A stretch of DNA of 64,000 nucleotides from an uncultured Massilia sp. (GTDB lineage: Bacteria > Pseudomonadota > Gammaproteobacteria > Burkholderiales > Burkholderiaceae_D): NCBI GenBank assembly GCA_913778765.1, contig CAJYXO010000163.1, forward strand, positions 1 to 64,000, read 5' to 3'. A model generated the notes under the pieces. The model was not told the DNA's origin and made no database searches. It saw only the letters and a program-made list of their open reading frames with translations. Positions 33,080 to 42,573 of the stretch are shown in pieces. A program made the translations under genes and the position numbers. Positions within the stretch are counted from its first letter, which is position 1. Each line of letters starts with the position of its first letter.

Positions 33080-35362
33080 ATGACGACTCAACAACTTATT
33101 CCTTCCGCGCCGCTGGCGGCTGCCAGTTTCCTGCCCGAGCAATGGCAGGCGGACGTCCAGAAAAAGCTTGCGCCTGGGGAAAACGTTTTAAGCGCCCTCG
33201 AGGTTGACCTCGATGCGAAATTACGTTTCACCAAAGGGATACTGGTTGTTACCAATATCCGCTTACTGACCCTCAGCCCCGGCGACACCCACTGGCGCGA
33301 CTGGCCCTACCGCGCCGGCCTGAAGCTGCGCCATCACGACCATGCCGGCGTCGGCCACCTGGAACTGGTCGACGCCAACGGCCTGCTGGCGGCCTGGCGT
33401 TTCACCCTTGGTCAGAACCTGCAGGCGATCCGCCTGGTGGACCAGTTCCACGACCAGGTCCAGAGCTACCTGACCGGCATCGCCGTCCAGCCGCCCGAGC
33501 AGCACGCCTGCCCGAGCTGCAAGGCGCCGCTCGACGCCGACCAGGAAGAGTGCCCGATCTGCACCAAGGTGCTGCACACGCCGCCGTCCACCTGGACCCT
33601 GTTCCGTCTGTGGCGTTTCGCCAAACCGTATCAAGGACAGCTGTTCCTCGGATTCTTGCTGATGTTGGCCAGTACCGGCGCACACATGATTCCGCCCTAC
33701 CTGACGATGCCGCTGATGGACAACGTTCTGATTCCCTACCAGAACGGCCGGAAGATCGATACGTCGCTGGTCTACATGTACATGAGCGGCCTGTTCGGCG
33801 CGAGCGTACTGGCATGGCTGCTGGGCTGGGGCCGCACCTACGTGCTGGCGCTGGTGTCGGAACGGATGGGCGCGGACATGCGCTCGGAAACCTATGAACA
33901 CCTGCTGCGCCTGTCGCTGGAATTCTTCGGCGGCAAGCGCACCGGCGACCTGATGAGCCGCATCGGCAGCGGCTCGGACCGCATCTGCGTGTTCCTGTCG
34001 CTGCACCTGCTGGATTTCCTGTCCGACGTGCTGATGATCATCATGACCGGCGCGATCCTGTTCAGCCTGAACCCCAAGCTGGCCCTGATTACCCTGGCGC
34101 CGCTGCCTTTCATCGCCTGGATGATCCACGTCGTCCGCGATAAACTGCGCACCGGTTTCGAGAAGATCGACCGCGTGTGGGGCGAAGTCACCAACGTGCT
34201 GGCCGACACCATCCCCGGCATCCGCGTGGTGAAGGCGTTTGCCCAGGAAAAGCGCGAAGCCGCGCGTTTCCGCGAGGCGAACAAGCACAACCTGGCCGTC
34301 AACGATAAATTGAACAAGGTCTGGTCGCTGTTCTCGCCGACCGTGTCCTTCCTGACCGAACTCGGCCTGCTGGTCATCTGGTGCTTCGGCATCTGGCAGG
34401 TCAGCAAGGGCGAGATCACGGTCGGCACGCTGTCCGCCTTCATCGCCTACAGCGGCCGCTTCTACGTGCGCCTGGATTCGATGAGCCGCATCGTCTCGGT
34501 CACGCAAAAGTCGGCCTCGGCCGCCAAGCGCATCTTCGACATCCTCGACCACGTGTCGAGCGTGCCGGATCCGGTCAACCCGGCCAGGCTGGACAAGGTC
34601 GACGGCAACATCGAACTGCGCGAAGTCGGTTTCCGCTACGGTAACCGCGCGGTCAACCGCGGCATCTCGCTGAAGATCAAGGCCGGCGAGATGGTCGGTC
34701 TGGTCGGCCATTCCGGCTCCGGCAAGTCGACCCTGGTGAACCTGATCTGCCGCTTCTACGACGTGGCCGAGGGCGCCATTCTCCTGGACGGCAAGGATAT
34801 CCGTTCCTTTGCCGTGGCGGATTACCGCCGCCACATCGGCCTGGTGCTGCAGGAGCCTTTCCTGTTCTTCGGCACCATCGCCGAGAACATCGCCTACGGC
34901 AAGCCGGACGCGACCCGCGAAGACATCATCGCCGCCGCCAGGGCCGCCCACGCCCACGAGTTCATCCTGCGCCTGCCGCAGGGCTACGATTCGATGGTCG
35001 GCGAGCGCGGCCAGGGTCTGTCCGGCGGCGAGCGCCAGCGCATCTCGATCGCGCGCGCCCTGCTGATCGACCCGCCGATCCTGATCCTGGACGAAGCGAC
35101 GTCCTCGGTGGACTCGGAAACCGAGAAGGAAATCCAGAAGGCGCTCGACAACCTGGTGCAGGGCCGCACCACGATCGCGATCGCGCACCGCCTGTCCACG
35201 CTGCACCGCGCCGACCGCCTGGTGGTGCTGGACCGCGGCGTGGTGGTGGAAGAGGGCAACCACGACGAACTGATGGCGTCCCAGGGCGCTTATTACCGCC
35301 TGTACGAAGCGCAGGCGCGCAACGTCGACCAGGACATGGACGACGGCGGCGAGGAAGACTGA
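33080..35362 (+). CDS. Cyanophycin metabolism-associated ABC exporter-type protein with PH-like and zinc-ribbon N-terminus
   Basis: A 760-residue half-transporter with an unusual N-terminus. Residues about 20-135 look like a bacterial PH-like domain (APGENVLSALEVDL...LVVTNIRLLTLSP). A zinc ribbon follows, C-x2-C-x10-C-x2-C (CPSC...CPIC, about 142-158). Then come six membrane helices (about 180-460) and a complete ABC domain: Walker A GHSGSGKST (about 547), LSGGERQRISIARAL and ILILDEATSSVD. It would act as a homodimer. Its cargo is unknown; the divergent position to cphA'-cphA and the following DUF1854 gene (1-base gap) tie it to cyanophycin metabolism. Database families describe this linkage without a function. 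Confidence 0.85.
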   Translation: MTTQQLIPSAPLAAASFLPEQWQADVQKKLAPGENVLSALEVDLDAKLRFTKGILVVTNIRLLTLSPGDTHWRDWPYRAGLKLRHHDHAGVGHLELVDANGLLAAWRFTLGQNLQAIRLVDQFHDQVQSYLTGIAVQPPEQHACPSCKAPLDADQEECPICTKVLHTPPSTWTLFRLWRFAKPYQGQLFLGFLLMLASTGAHMIPPYLTMPLMDNVLIPYQNGRKIDTSLVYMYMSGLFGASVLAWLLGWGRTYVLALVSERMGADMRSETYEHLLRLSLEFFGGKRTGDLMSRIGSGSDRICVFLSLHLLDFLSDVLMIIMTGAILFSLNPKLALITLAPLPFIAWMIHVVRDKLRTGFEKIDRVWGEVTNVLADTIPGIRVVKAFAQEKREAARFREANKHNLAVNDKLNKVWSLFSPTVSFLTELGLLVIWCFGIWQVSKGEITVGTLSAFIAYSGRFYVRLDSMSRIVSVTQKSASAAKRIFDILDHVSSVPDPVNPARLDKVDGNIELREVGFRYGNRAVNRGISLKIKAGEMVGLVGHSGSGKSTLVNLICRFYDVAEGAILLDGKDIRSFAVADYRRHIGLVLQEPFLFFGTIAENIAYGKPDATREDIIAAARAAHAHEFILRLPQGYDSMVGERGQGLSGGERQRISIARALLIDPPILILDEATSSVDSETEKEIQKALDNLVQGRTTIAIAHRLSTLHRADRLVVLDRGVVVEEGNHDELMASQGAYYRLYEAQARNVDQDMDDGGEED

Positions 35363-35363
35363 T

Positions 35364-35831
35364 ATGACGACTGCTTTCAACTTACGCCGCGACCCCTTCG
35401 GCAAGCTGGTGCTGACCAATGCCGACGGCGAGGAATTCGTCGGCGTGGCGCCGGTGCGCTCCTTCCCGGTCCAGGCCCCGACCCGCGGCATCTCGCTGGT
35501 GCGCGAAGGCGGCAAGGAGGTCGGCTGGATCGACGACCTCGCCGACGTGTCGCCCGACGTGCGCGCGCTGGTGACCGAGGAACTCGACGGCCGCGAATTC
35601 ATGCCCGAGATCCTGTCGATCAAGGGCGTGTCCAGCTATGCGACGCCGACCACCTGGACCGTCAGGACGGACCGCGGCGACACCGAGTTCGTGCTGAAGG
35701 GCGAGGAAGACATCCGCCGGCTAGGCGCTTACTCGCTGCTGATCGCCGACAGCCACGGCATCCACTTCCTGATCCGCGACATGTTCGCGATCGACAAGGG
35801 CAGCCGGAAGATCCTCGACCGCTTCCTGTAA
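35364..35831 (+). CDS. DUF1854 family protein, cyanophycin-associated
   Basis: A 155-residue soluble protein with the DUF1854 layout: LRRDPFGKLVLTNADGEEF at the N-terminus, VRSFPVQAP, GKEVGWIDDLADV, then ELDGREFMPEI and a C-terminal TDRGDTEFVLKGEEDIRRL. It begins 1 base after the ABC gene and must be its partner. The two together always seem to accompany cphA genes in this group. Function is unknown. Its last 111 bases are overlapped on the opposite strand by the GGDEF/EAL gene. Confidence 0.85.
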   Translation: MTTAFNLRRDPFGKLVLTNADGEEFVGVAPVRSFPVQAPTRGISLVREGGKEVGWIDDLADVSPDVRALVTEELDGREFMPEILSIKGVSSYATPTTWTVRTDRGDTEFVLKGEEDIRRLGAYSLLIADSHGIHFLIRDMFAIDKGSRKILDRFL

Positions 35832-38066
35832 GCGGGCGGGCCGGCCCCGGCCCGACAGCTGTTCGATCAGCTGCGCCAGCGGCGCCGGCCGGTGGTACAG
35901 GAAGCCCTGCATGCAGGCATCGCCCTGTTTCGCCAGGTAGCAGGCCTGCGCTTCCGTTTCGATGCCTTCCGCGACCACGCGCAGCCCGAGGTGGCCGGCC
36001 ATGGACAGGATCGACTGCACGATCGCCGTGTTGTTGCGGTCGTGCGGCGTGTCGTGCATGAAGCGCTTGTCGATTTTCAGCTCGTACAGCGGCATCTTGC
36101 TCAGGTAGGCCAGGTTCGAATAGCCGGTGCCGAAATCGTCGACCGAAAAGCGGATGCCGAGTCCGGCGAGTTCCCGCATGCGGGCGATGGTCTGGTCGAT
36201 GTCTTCGATCAGCAGGCCTTCGGTCACTTCGAAGATGAGCTGCTGCGGCGGGGCGCCGGTATCGAGCAGGATGGCGCGCACGTCGCGGACGAAATCCGGC
36301 TGGCGGAACTGGAGCGGGCTGACGTTGATCGACAGCGGCAGCGGATGGCCCGCGCGGTCCAGCGCCAGCCAGCTTGCACACGCCTGGCGCAGCGCCCAAT
36401 TCCCCAGCGGGACGATCAGGCCGCTGGATTCCGCCACCGGAATGAAGATGTCGGGCCGCACCGCCGTGCCGTCGGCGCGTTGCCAGCGCATCAGGAGTTC
36501 GGCGCCTGCCGGCGCGCCTTCGCGGTCGACCTGCAGCTGCAGGTGCATGGCCAGTTCGCCGGCCTCCAGCGCCTGCGCGAGATCGCGTTCCAGCATCAGC
36601 TTCTGCTGGGCTTGCGCCAGCATGGCGCTTTCGAACAGGACCACGCTGTCGCGTCCGCCGGCTTTCGCATGGTACATCGCGGTATCGGCTTCGCGCAGCA
36701 GGTCTTGCGCATCGGCCTGGACGCGCTGCGCCAGCGCCACGCCGATGCTCGCCGCGATGTGGTAGGGCTGGCCGTCGAGGTCCAGCGGCGCCGCCAGTGC
36801 ATTGCGCACCGTGCCGGCGGCGGCCAGCGCGGCGGATGCGGCCGCCGCGGGCTCCGGCCCCAGGTTCTCGAGCAGGACCACGAATTCATCGCCGCCGATG
36901 CGGGCCACCAGGCCGGCGCTGGACACCGCCTTGTCCAGGCGCGCCGCCGCATGCACGAGCAGGGCGTCGCCGGTGGCGTGGCCACGGGCGTCGTTGACGT
37001 CCTTGAAGTTGTCGAGATCCAGGTAGAGCACTGCGCTGAGGCTGGCGCCGGCGCGGGCCTGCCCGAGCGCCGCGCCGAGGCGTTCCGTCAACAGGCGCCG
37101 GTTCGGCAAGCCGGTCAGGACGTCGTAAAAGGCCAGCCTGTGAATGTCGGCGGCGGCGGTGCGGCGTTCGGTGATGTCGCGGCCGACGACCACCCAATGG
37201 CTCGCATGTTCGCCCGAGCGGGCGAACGGCATCACTTCGATTTCGACCCAGAAGGCTTCGCCGGCGCGCGTGTAAATCATCAGCTCGGCATCGCAGGGCC
37301 GGTGCGCCAGCATCGCCTCGGCGATGCGTGCGACCGTGGCCTTGTCGGTGCCCGGACCCGCCAGCATGCGCAGGCTGCCGTCCAGCACATCGTCGCGCGC
37401 ATAGCCGGTGCGGCGCAGGAAGGCGTCGTTGACGAAGGTGATCGGCTGGACGCCATCGCGGTCCTCGACTGCCCTGGCGATCAACACCATGTCGTTCAGG
37501 CGCGATACCGCCGCCGAGGTCAGCTCCAGTTCCGCCAGCGATTTCGACAATCCCTTCAGCAGGGCGGTGCAAGTCAGGCTCAGCATCACGCCGACCGTGA
37601 CGTAATTCAGTGCCGCCACCAGCGAGGCCTTGAGCGGCTCGTGTTCCCAGCCCGGCACGTTCAGGCTGATATGGTCGGTGGCGCCGAGACCGATCAGCGA
37701 CGCGGCGCCGAGCGCCAGCGCGAACATCGCCGGACGCAGGCTCAGGAGGATTGCGGCAGTCAGGGGTGGTCCCAGCAGGTAGGTCATGCTGGCCGGTCCG
37801 ACCGACAGCATCAGGGCGATCGAGAATATGTACACGACCGCCAGGAAGTTCGTGACGCGCAGGCTGTACGAGAGATGCCTGAAGCGCCAGATGCCGAAGA
37901 TCCAGGCCAGCGAGACCATGTCCGCCATCGCGACGGGCCACATGCCCTGATGAATGAGAAGCGGCGCGATGGCGATGGCCGAGACGGTGCCGACGACCAG
38001 GATTACCGGCAGAAGGGAAGTGAAGATGCGTTCCCGCCAGCCGGCGAAATCGTTGACGTTCAGCAT
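35721..38066 (-). CDS. Membrane PAS-GGDEF-EAL cyclic di-GMP protein
   Basis: A 781-residue bifunctional signalling protein. The N-terminal region (about 15-180) has about five membrane segments. A PAS/PAC domain follows (about 190-315), then GGDEF (about 320-480) with an intact RIGGDEF motif, then EAL (about 495-745). The EAL signature reads ELLMRW rather than EALLRW, but the catalytic set is present (Glu of ELL, Asn in INVSPLQF, EVTEG, DDFGTGYSN, KIDKRF, AEGIET), so phosphodiesterase activity is likely. The last 37 or so residues are encoded opposite the 3' end of the DUF1854 gene and look like a read-through tail. Start at 38066. Confidence 0.9.
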   Translation of the reverse strand: MLNVNDFAGWRERIFTSLLPVILVVGTVSAIAIAPLLIHQGMWPVAMADMVSLAWIFGIWRFRHLSYSLRVTNFLAVVYIFSIALMLSVGPASMTYLLGPPLTAAILLSLRPAMFALALGAASLIGLGATDHISLNVPGWEHEPLKASLVAALNYVTVGVMLSLTCTALLKGLSKSLAELELTSAAVSRLNDMVLIARAVEDRDGVQPITFVNDAFLRRTGYARDDVLDGSLRMLAGPGTDKATVARIAEAMLAHRPCDAELMIYTRAGEAFWVEIEVMPFARSGEHASHWVVVGRDITERRTAAADIHRLAFYDVLTGLPNRRLLTERLGAALGQARAGASLSAVLYLDLDNFKDVNDARGHATGDALLVHAAARLDKAVSSAGLVARIGGDEFVVLLENLGPEPAAAASAALAAAGTVRNALAAPLDLDGQPYHIAASIGVALAQRVQADAQDLLREADTAMYHAKAGGRDSVVLFESAMLAQAQQKLMLERDLAQALEAGELAMHLQLQVDREGAPAGAELLMRWQRADGTAVRPDIFIPVAESSGLIVPLGNWALRQACASWLALDRAGHPLPLSINVSPLQFRQPDFVRDVRAILLDTGAPPQQLIFEVTEGLLIEDIDQTIARMRELAGLGIRFSVDDFGTGYSNLAYLSKMPLYELKIDKRFMHDTPHDRNNTAIVQSILSMAGHLGLRVVAEGIETEAQACYLAKQGDACMQGFLYHRPAPLAQLIEQLSGRGRPARLQEAVEDLPAALVDREHVADQEVDAVAVGDQQRVSA

Positions 38067-38176
38067 GAAAGGCCCGCGGTTAGTGGCACGAATCGGACGC
38101 GACGGTTGGGATTTGTTGAATTTGAGTATGTTAAGTTACTTTTGCGCAACTGTCGATAGCTTCCGTCGCGGCGGCG

Positions 38177-39787
38177 TCAAACCGTTGTTGTCAGCCACTT
38201 GTCCGGCGTCCAGTCGAGCCGGTGGGTAAGGCCCAGCGCATCCAGGAAGCGCTCGTCATGCGACACCACCACCAGCGCGCCTGCCCATGACGCCAGCATC
38301 GCCTCCAGCGCCTCGATCCCGGGCAAATCGAGGTGGTTGGTCGGCTCGTCCAGCAACAGCAGACGCGGCGCCGGCTCGCGCAGCACCGCGCACAGCAGCG
38401 CGCCGCGCATCCCCTCGCCGCCGCTCAGGCTTCCCGACGGCCGCAGCACGCGGTCGGGCTCGAGGCCGGCCAGCGCCAGGTACTGGCGCAGCCGGCCCTC
38501 ATCGTACTGCGTGGCCACACCACGCAACTGGTCCAGCAGGCTCAGCGCCGGATCGAGCATGGCCAGGTGCTGGTCGAGCAGCACCGGGGCCAGGCTGCGG
38601 CAGCGTCCCGACAGCGGCGCGATCCCGCCGGCGATCGTGCGCAGCAGGGTCGACTTGCCGCAACCGTTCGGCCCGCGGATCGCGACGCGCGCCGCGCCTT
38701 GCACGGCCCAGTCCAGCGGCCGACGCGGCCCCCATGCCGCTACCAGTTCTTCCAGCACCAGCGCGGCCTGGCCGTCCGGGATCCGCAGGTCCAGCCGTGG
38801 AAAACTGGGCCGCGCCAAAGCCCCGTCCAGGGCTCCGAAGGCATCGGCGACCTCCTGCCGCAAATCCTGCCTGCGCCGGGCATGGCGCTCGGCGCGCGCG
38901 CCATCGGTCTGCTGGGCGCGCTGGGGCAGGGCGTTGAGGACGATCTTCGGCTGGCCGCCGGCCGCTTTCGCGCGGGCGCCGCGGGCGCTCTTCCGGACCG
39001 CCCGTTCCGCTTCGATGCGCATCGCGTTGTCGGCCTGTCTGCGTTCGGTGCGGGCGCGTTCCAGCCGGGTCTCGCGCGCGGCCTGCTCGGCGCCGCGCTG
39101 TTCCTCCACCAGCGCCCAGCCACCCCCATAGCGCCGCAGCCCGCATGCATGGACTTCCAGCGTGCGGTCGGCGTGGGCCAGCAGCTCGCGATCGTGCGAA
39201 ACCAGCAGCAGGCCGCGTCCAGCGGCGCGCCAGGCCTGCATCTGGTCGAGGAGGAAGCGGCGCCGTTCGCGGTCGAGGTGGTTGCCCGGTTCGTCCAGCA
39301 CCAGCAGGCCGGCCTCGCTGCAGAAGGCGCCGATCAGGGCGAGCAGGGTGCGCTGGCCGCCGGACAATGCAGCCGGCGCCATCTCTTCGGACAGGCCGGC
39401 CTGGCCGAGCATCGTTTGCCAGCGCGCTTCCAGGTCCCAGCGCTCGCCGATCAGGCCGAAGTCATCAATGCGCGCGTCGCCCGCCGCCAGCCTGCGCTGG
39501 GCGTCCAGCGGCGCGGCGAGGCCGGCCAGTTCGGCCAGCGTCGACGCCTGCAGCGGGCCGGTCTGCTGCGCGACATGACGGACCGCGACCAGGCGTTCGA
39601 CGCGGCCCCGCAGCGGTTGCGCCAGCCCGGCGATGACGCGTCCAAGCGAGGATTTGCCGCTGCCGTTGGCGCCGATCAGGGCGACCAGCTCGGCATGGAA
39701 GCTTTCGTGGAGGTCGTGGAACAGGATGCGCCCGTCGGGGAGGGCGATGTCGAGCCCGTGCAGGGCTAGGAGATGCGGATGCGCCAT
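38177..39787 (-). CDS. ABC-F family ATPase
   Basis: A 536-residue soluble protein with two ABC domains and no membrane segments. The first has GANGSGKSS (about 40-48), LSGGQRTLLALIGA and LLVLDEPGNHLD. The second has GPNGCGKST (about 365), LSGGEGMRGALLCAV and LLLLDEPTNHLD. The linker (about 225-320) is Arg-rich and charged, as in the P-site tRNA-interaction motif of ABC-F proteins that act on the ribosome. Subfamily (Uup, YheS, antibiotic resistance type) cannot be set by eye. AAGGAC lies 6 bases before the ATG. Confidence 0.9.
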   Translation of the reverse strand: MAHPHLLALHGLDIALPDGRILFHDLHESFHAELVALIGANGSGKSSLGRVIAGLAQPLRGRVERLVAVRHVAQQTGPLQASTLAELAGLAAPLDAQRRLAAGDARIDDFGLIGERWDLEARWQTMLGQAGLSEEMAPAALSGGQRTLLALIGAFCSEAGLLVLDEPGNHLDRERRRFLLDQMQAWRAAGRGLLLVSHDRELLAHADRTLEVHACGLRRYGGGWALVEEQRGAEQAARETRLERARTERRQADNAMRIEAERAVRKSARGARAKAAGGQPKIVLNALPQRAQQTDGARAERHARRRQDLRQEVADAFGALDGALARPSFPRLDLRIPDGQAALVLEELVAAWGPRRPLDWAVQGAARVAIRGPNGCGKSTLLRTIAGGIAPLSGRCRSLAPVLLDQHLAMLDPALSLLDQLRGVATQYDEGRLRQYLALAGLEPDRVLRPSGSLSGGEGMRGALLCAVLREPAPRLLLLDEPTNHLDLPGIEALEAMLASWAGALVVVSHDERFLDALGLTHRLDWTPDKWLTTTV

Positions 39788-39995
39788 GTGGTGTCCTTGA
39801 AATGCCAGTCGAAGCCGCGCCGGCCTTCATGCGAAAGCGGCGGTCAGGTTCTGTGCTGCCGCGGCGTGCGCGGAGCGGGCATTACAGGCGCATGGGTGGA
39901 ATCCTGCCTTACAAGAAAGTGGAGATCGCCGCGGATTGTACATCAAACCTTTTTGCGGGCGTGTTTGATCTTCATGGTTTCGCGTAGAGTAACGC

Positions 39996-41297
39996 TTGTT
40001 CGCAGACGGGAGAAGACGCATCGACACGCCAACGCAGCCCAGCGGCAAAGCACACTTCGTGGTCGTCACCATCGGCTCCGCCGGCGACCTGTTTCCCTTC
40101 ATGGCGATGGCGCTGGCCCTGCGCGCACGCGGCCACCGCGTCAGCTTCCTCGCGCCGGAGCAGCACCAACCCTACGTCCGCGATACCCGGCTCCCCTTCG
40201 TCGGCCTGCCCGCCGACCCGGCCGTGCTGGCCGACCCCGACCTCTGGCACCCCACGCGCGGCTTCGGCGTCGTGTGGCGCGCCACGCGGCCGGCGATGGC
40301 GAAGATCGTGCCGTTCGTCGACGCCTTGCCGCAGGACGAGCCGACCGTGCTGCTGGTGCATCCGCTGGCGCTGCCGGAAGCGGACCTGTGCCGCGCCCGG
40401 CGTCCGGATTTGCGCGTGGCGGCGGCCTGGCTGGCGCCGCAGAACCTGCCGACCGTCCACGATCCGCTGCTGCTCGGTCCCTGGCGGGTGCCGTCCTGGG
40501 TGCCGCTCGGGCTGCGGCGCTGGCTGCTCGGGCGCCTGGCCGCGGTCTTCATCGATCCTGCCGCGCTGCCCGACGTGAACGCGGCGCGGCGGGCGCGCGG
40601 CATGCCGGCGGTACGCAGCATGCTCGAGCACCTGTTCGCCGTGCCCGACCTGTCGGTGACCCTGTTCCCGGCATGGTTCGCCCCGACCCAGCCGGACTGG
40701 CCGCAGCCCCTGCTGCGCGCCGACTTTCCGCTGTTCGATCCCAAGCCGGATGCGGCGCTGTCGCCGGCGCTGGCCGCATTCCTGAAGGAGGACAGGCCGC
40801 TCGCCTTCACCCACGGCACCGGCAACCTGCAGGCCCGCGCCTACTTCGAACACGCCGCCAACGCGGTGCGGGCGCTCGGCCGGCGCGCCATTTTCCTGAC
40901 GCCGCATCGCGACCAGTTGCCGGCAAACCTGCCGCCGGCGATCCTGTGGCAGGACTACGTGCCGCTGCGCCGCCTGCTGCCGCATCTGGCGCTGCTGGCC
41001 CACCACGGCGGCATCGGCACCACGGCCGAAAGCCTGCGCGCCGGCACGCCGCAATTGGTGGTGCCGCTGGCCCACGACCAGTTCGACAATGCGGCGCGCG
41101 TGACGGCGCTGGGCGTGGGCGCCAGCCTGCCGGCCTCGACGCTCGATGCGGCGCGCCTGCGGCGGGCGCTGCAAGGCATCCTCGACGATGCGGAGGTGGA
41201 CCGGCGCGGCCGCGAGATCGCCCGGCGCTTCCATCCCGCGCAGGCAATGGACGGCCTGTGCGCGCGGCTGGAAACCCTGGCGGCCTCACGTAATTGA
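39996..41297 (+). CDS. UGT/MGT-type glycosyltransferase (GT1 family)
   Basis: A 433-residue GT-B enzyme. The N-terminal VVTIGSAGDLFPFMAMALALRARGH matches the start of nucleotide-sugar glycosyltransferases. The donor-binding signature is HHGGIGTTAESLRAGTPQLVVPLAHDQFDNA (about 335-365). It would glycosylate a small molecule or lipid. The 5' end is uncertain: the frame has no ATG. TTG at 39996 is the earliest usable start, but GGGAG lies 7 bases before an in-frame ATC at 40020, which would begin IDTPTQPSGKAHF and may be a rare ATC start. A reductase gene follows on the same strand. Confidence 0.85.
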   Translation: MFADGRRRIDTPTQPSGKAHFVVVTIGSAGDLFPFMAMALALRARGHRVSFLAPEQHQPYVRDTRLPFVGLPADPAVLADPDLWHPTRGFGVVWRATRPAMAKIVPFVDALPQDEPTVLLVHPLALPEADLCRARRPDLRVAAAWLAPQNLPTVHDPLLLGPWRVPSWVPLGLRRWLLGRLAAVFIDPAALPDVNAARRARGMPAVRSMLEHLFAVPDLSVTLFPAWFAPTQPDWPQPLLRADFPLFDPKPDAALSPALAAFLKEDRPLAFTHGTGNLQARAYFEHAANAVRALGRRAIFLTPHRDQLPANLPPAILWQDYVPLRRLLPHLALLAHHGGIGTTAESLRAGTPQLVVPLAHDQFDNAARVTALGVGASLPASTLDAARLRRALQGILDDAEVDRRGREIARRFHPAQAMDGLCARLETLAASRN

Positions 41298-41379
41298 TGA
41301 GCAAGGGCAACGGCGCGCCGGCCGTCTGCCAAAGCGCGCAAGAATGGTGATTTATGGGGATTTCCCCGGAGGGAAGAAC

Positions 41380-42459
41380 ATGCAACGAAGTGCACTGGTC
41401 GTCGGCGCCAGCGGCATCGGCGGCCGCTACACCGCCCGCGAACTGCTGGCCCATGGCTGGACCGTCTACGGCCTGGCGCGCCGGCCGCCGCGCGACTTGC
41501 CGGGAATGATCCCGGTCGTCGCCGACCTGCTCGACGAGGTCGGCCTGCCGGCCGCGCTGGCCGACGCCATGGGTCATGATGCCCCCACCCACGTCTTCAT
41601 CACGACCTGGATGCGCCAGGACAGCGAGGCCGAGAACATCCGCGTCAATGCCCTGATGGTGCGCAACCTGCTCGACGCGCTGGCTCCCAGGAAATCGGTG
41701 CGCCACGTGGCGCTGGTGACCGGCCTGAAGCACTATCTCGGCCCCTTCGAGGCCTACGCCAGTTCCGGCACGCTGCCGGACACACCGCTGCGCGAATCCC
41801 AGCCGCGCCTGCCGCTCGAAAACTTTTACTATGCCCAGGAAGACGAGGTCCATGCCGCGGCCGGGCGCGACCGCTTCACCTGGACCGTCCACCGCCCGCA
41901 CACCGTCATCGGCATGGCGGTCGGCAACGCCATGAACATGGGCACGACCCTGGCCGTGTACGCCTCGATCTGCAAGGAAACCGGCCGGCCCTTCCAGTTT
42001 CCCGGCTCGGAAGCGCAGTGGAACGGCCTGTCCGACGTGACCGACGCCCGCATGCTGGCCAAACAGTTGCGCTGGGCCGCCGATACCGATGCCGCGCGCA
42101 ACGAAGCCTTCAATATCACCAACGGCGATTACTTCCGCTGGAGCTGGCTGTGGCGCCGCCTGGCGGCCTGGTTCGGCGTGCAGGCCGCCGGTTTCGACGG
42201 CACGGTGCGGCCGCTCGAAGCGGCGATGGCCGGCGATGCCGCGTTGTGGAGCGAGATGGCGCGCCGCCATGGCCTGCAGGAAGCGGCGCTGGACCGCCTG
42301 GCCTCGCCCTGGCACACCGACCTCGACCTCGGCCGCCCGCTGGAAGTGATGACCGACATGGCCAACAGCCGGCGTCTCGGATTTTCCGCCTGGCAGTCGA
42401 CCGAGGATTCTTTCTACGACCTGTTTGCGGCATTGCGGGCGGAACGGCTGATTCCTTGA
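41380..42459 (+). CDS. PRISE-like short-chain reductase
   Basis: A 359-residue NAD(P)H enzyme of the SDR-extended PRISE group (progesterone 5-beta-reductase/iridoid synthase-like), which reduces enones. The nucleotide motif is GASGIGG (9-15). The group's hallmarks are [13 protein letters not shown] (catalytic Lys) and [11 protein letters not shown] (catalytic Tyr). The start at 41380 is supported by CGGAGGGAAG upstream; the frame is open far upstream without conservation. It is 82 bases after the glycosyltransferase. The bacterial substrate is unknown. Confidence 0.85.
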   Translation: MQRSALVVGASGIGGRYTARELLAHGWTVYGLARRPPRDLPGMIPVVADLLDEVGLPAALADAMGHDAPTHVFITTWMRQDSEAENIRVNALMVRNLLDALAPRKSVRHVALVTGLKHYLGPFEAYASSGTLPDTPLRESQPRLPLENFYYAQEDEVHAAAGRDRFTWTVHRPHTVIGMAVGNAMNMGTTLAVYASICKETGRPFQFPGSEAQWNGLSDVTDARMLAKQLRWAADTDAARNEAFNITNGDYFRWSWLWRRLAAWFGVQAAGFDGTVRPLEAAMAGDAALWSEMARRHGLQEAALDRLASPWHTDLDLGRPLEVMTDMANSRRLGFSAWQSTEDSFYDLFAALRAERLIP

Positions 42460-42573
42460 GCTCGCGCGGGTCGTCGCGAAACGCCTGCGAGCCCCGGTTC
42501 GGTGCGCCAGCGCACCGCAAAAATCGGCCCGCTGCGCTGTAATGGCCTATCCGACAAGATCACCGGAGGGCAG

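Noticed and set aside
39802-39987. A 61-codon plus-strand frame between the ABC-F gene and the glycosyltransferase
   Set aside because: No ribosome site, no conserved features, and it starts inside the upstream region of ABC-F; the 208-base gap shows no clear gene.
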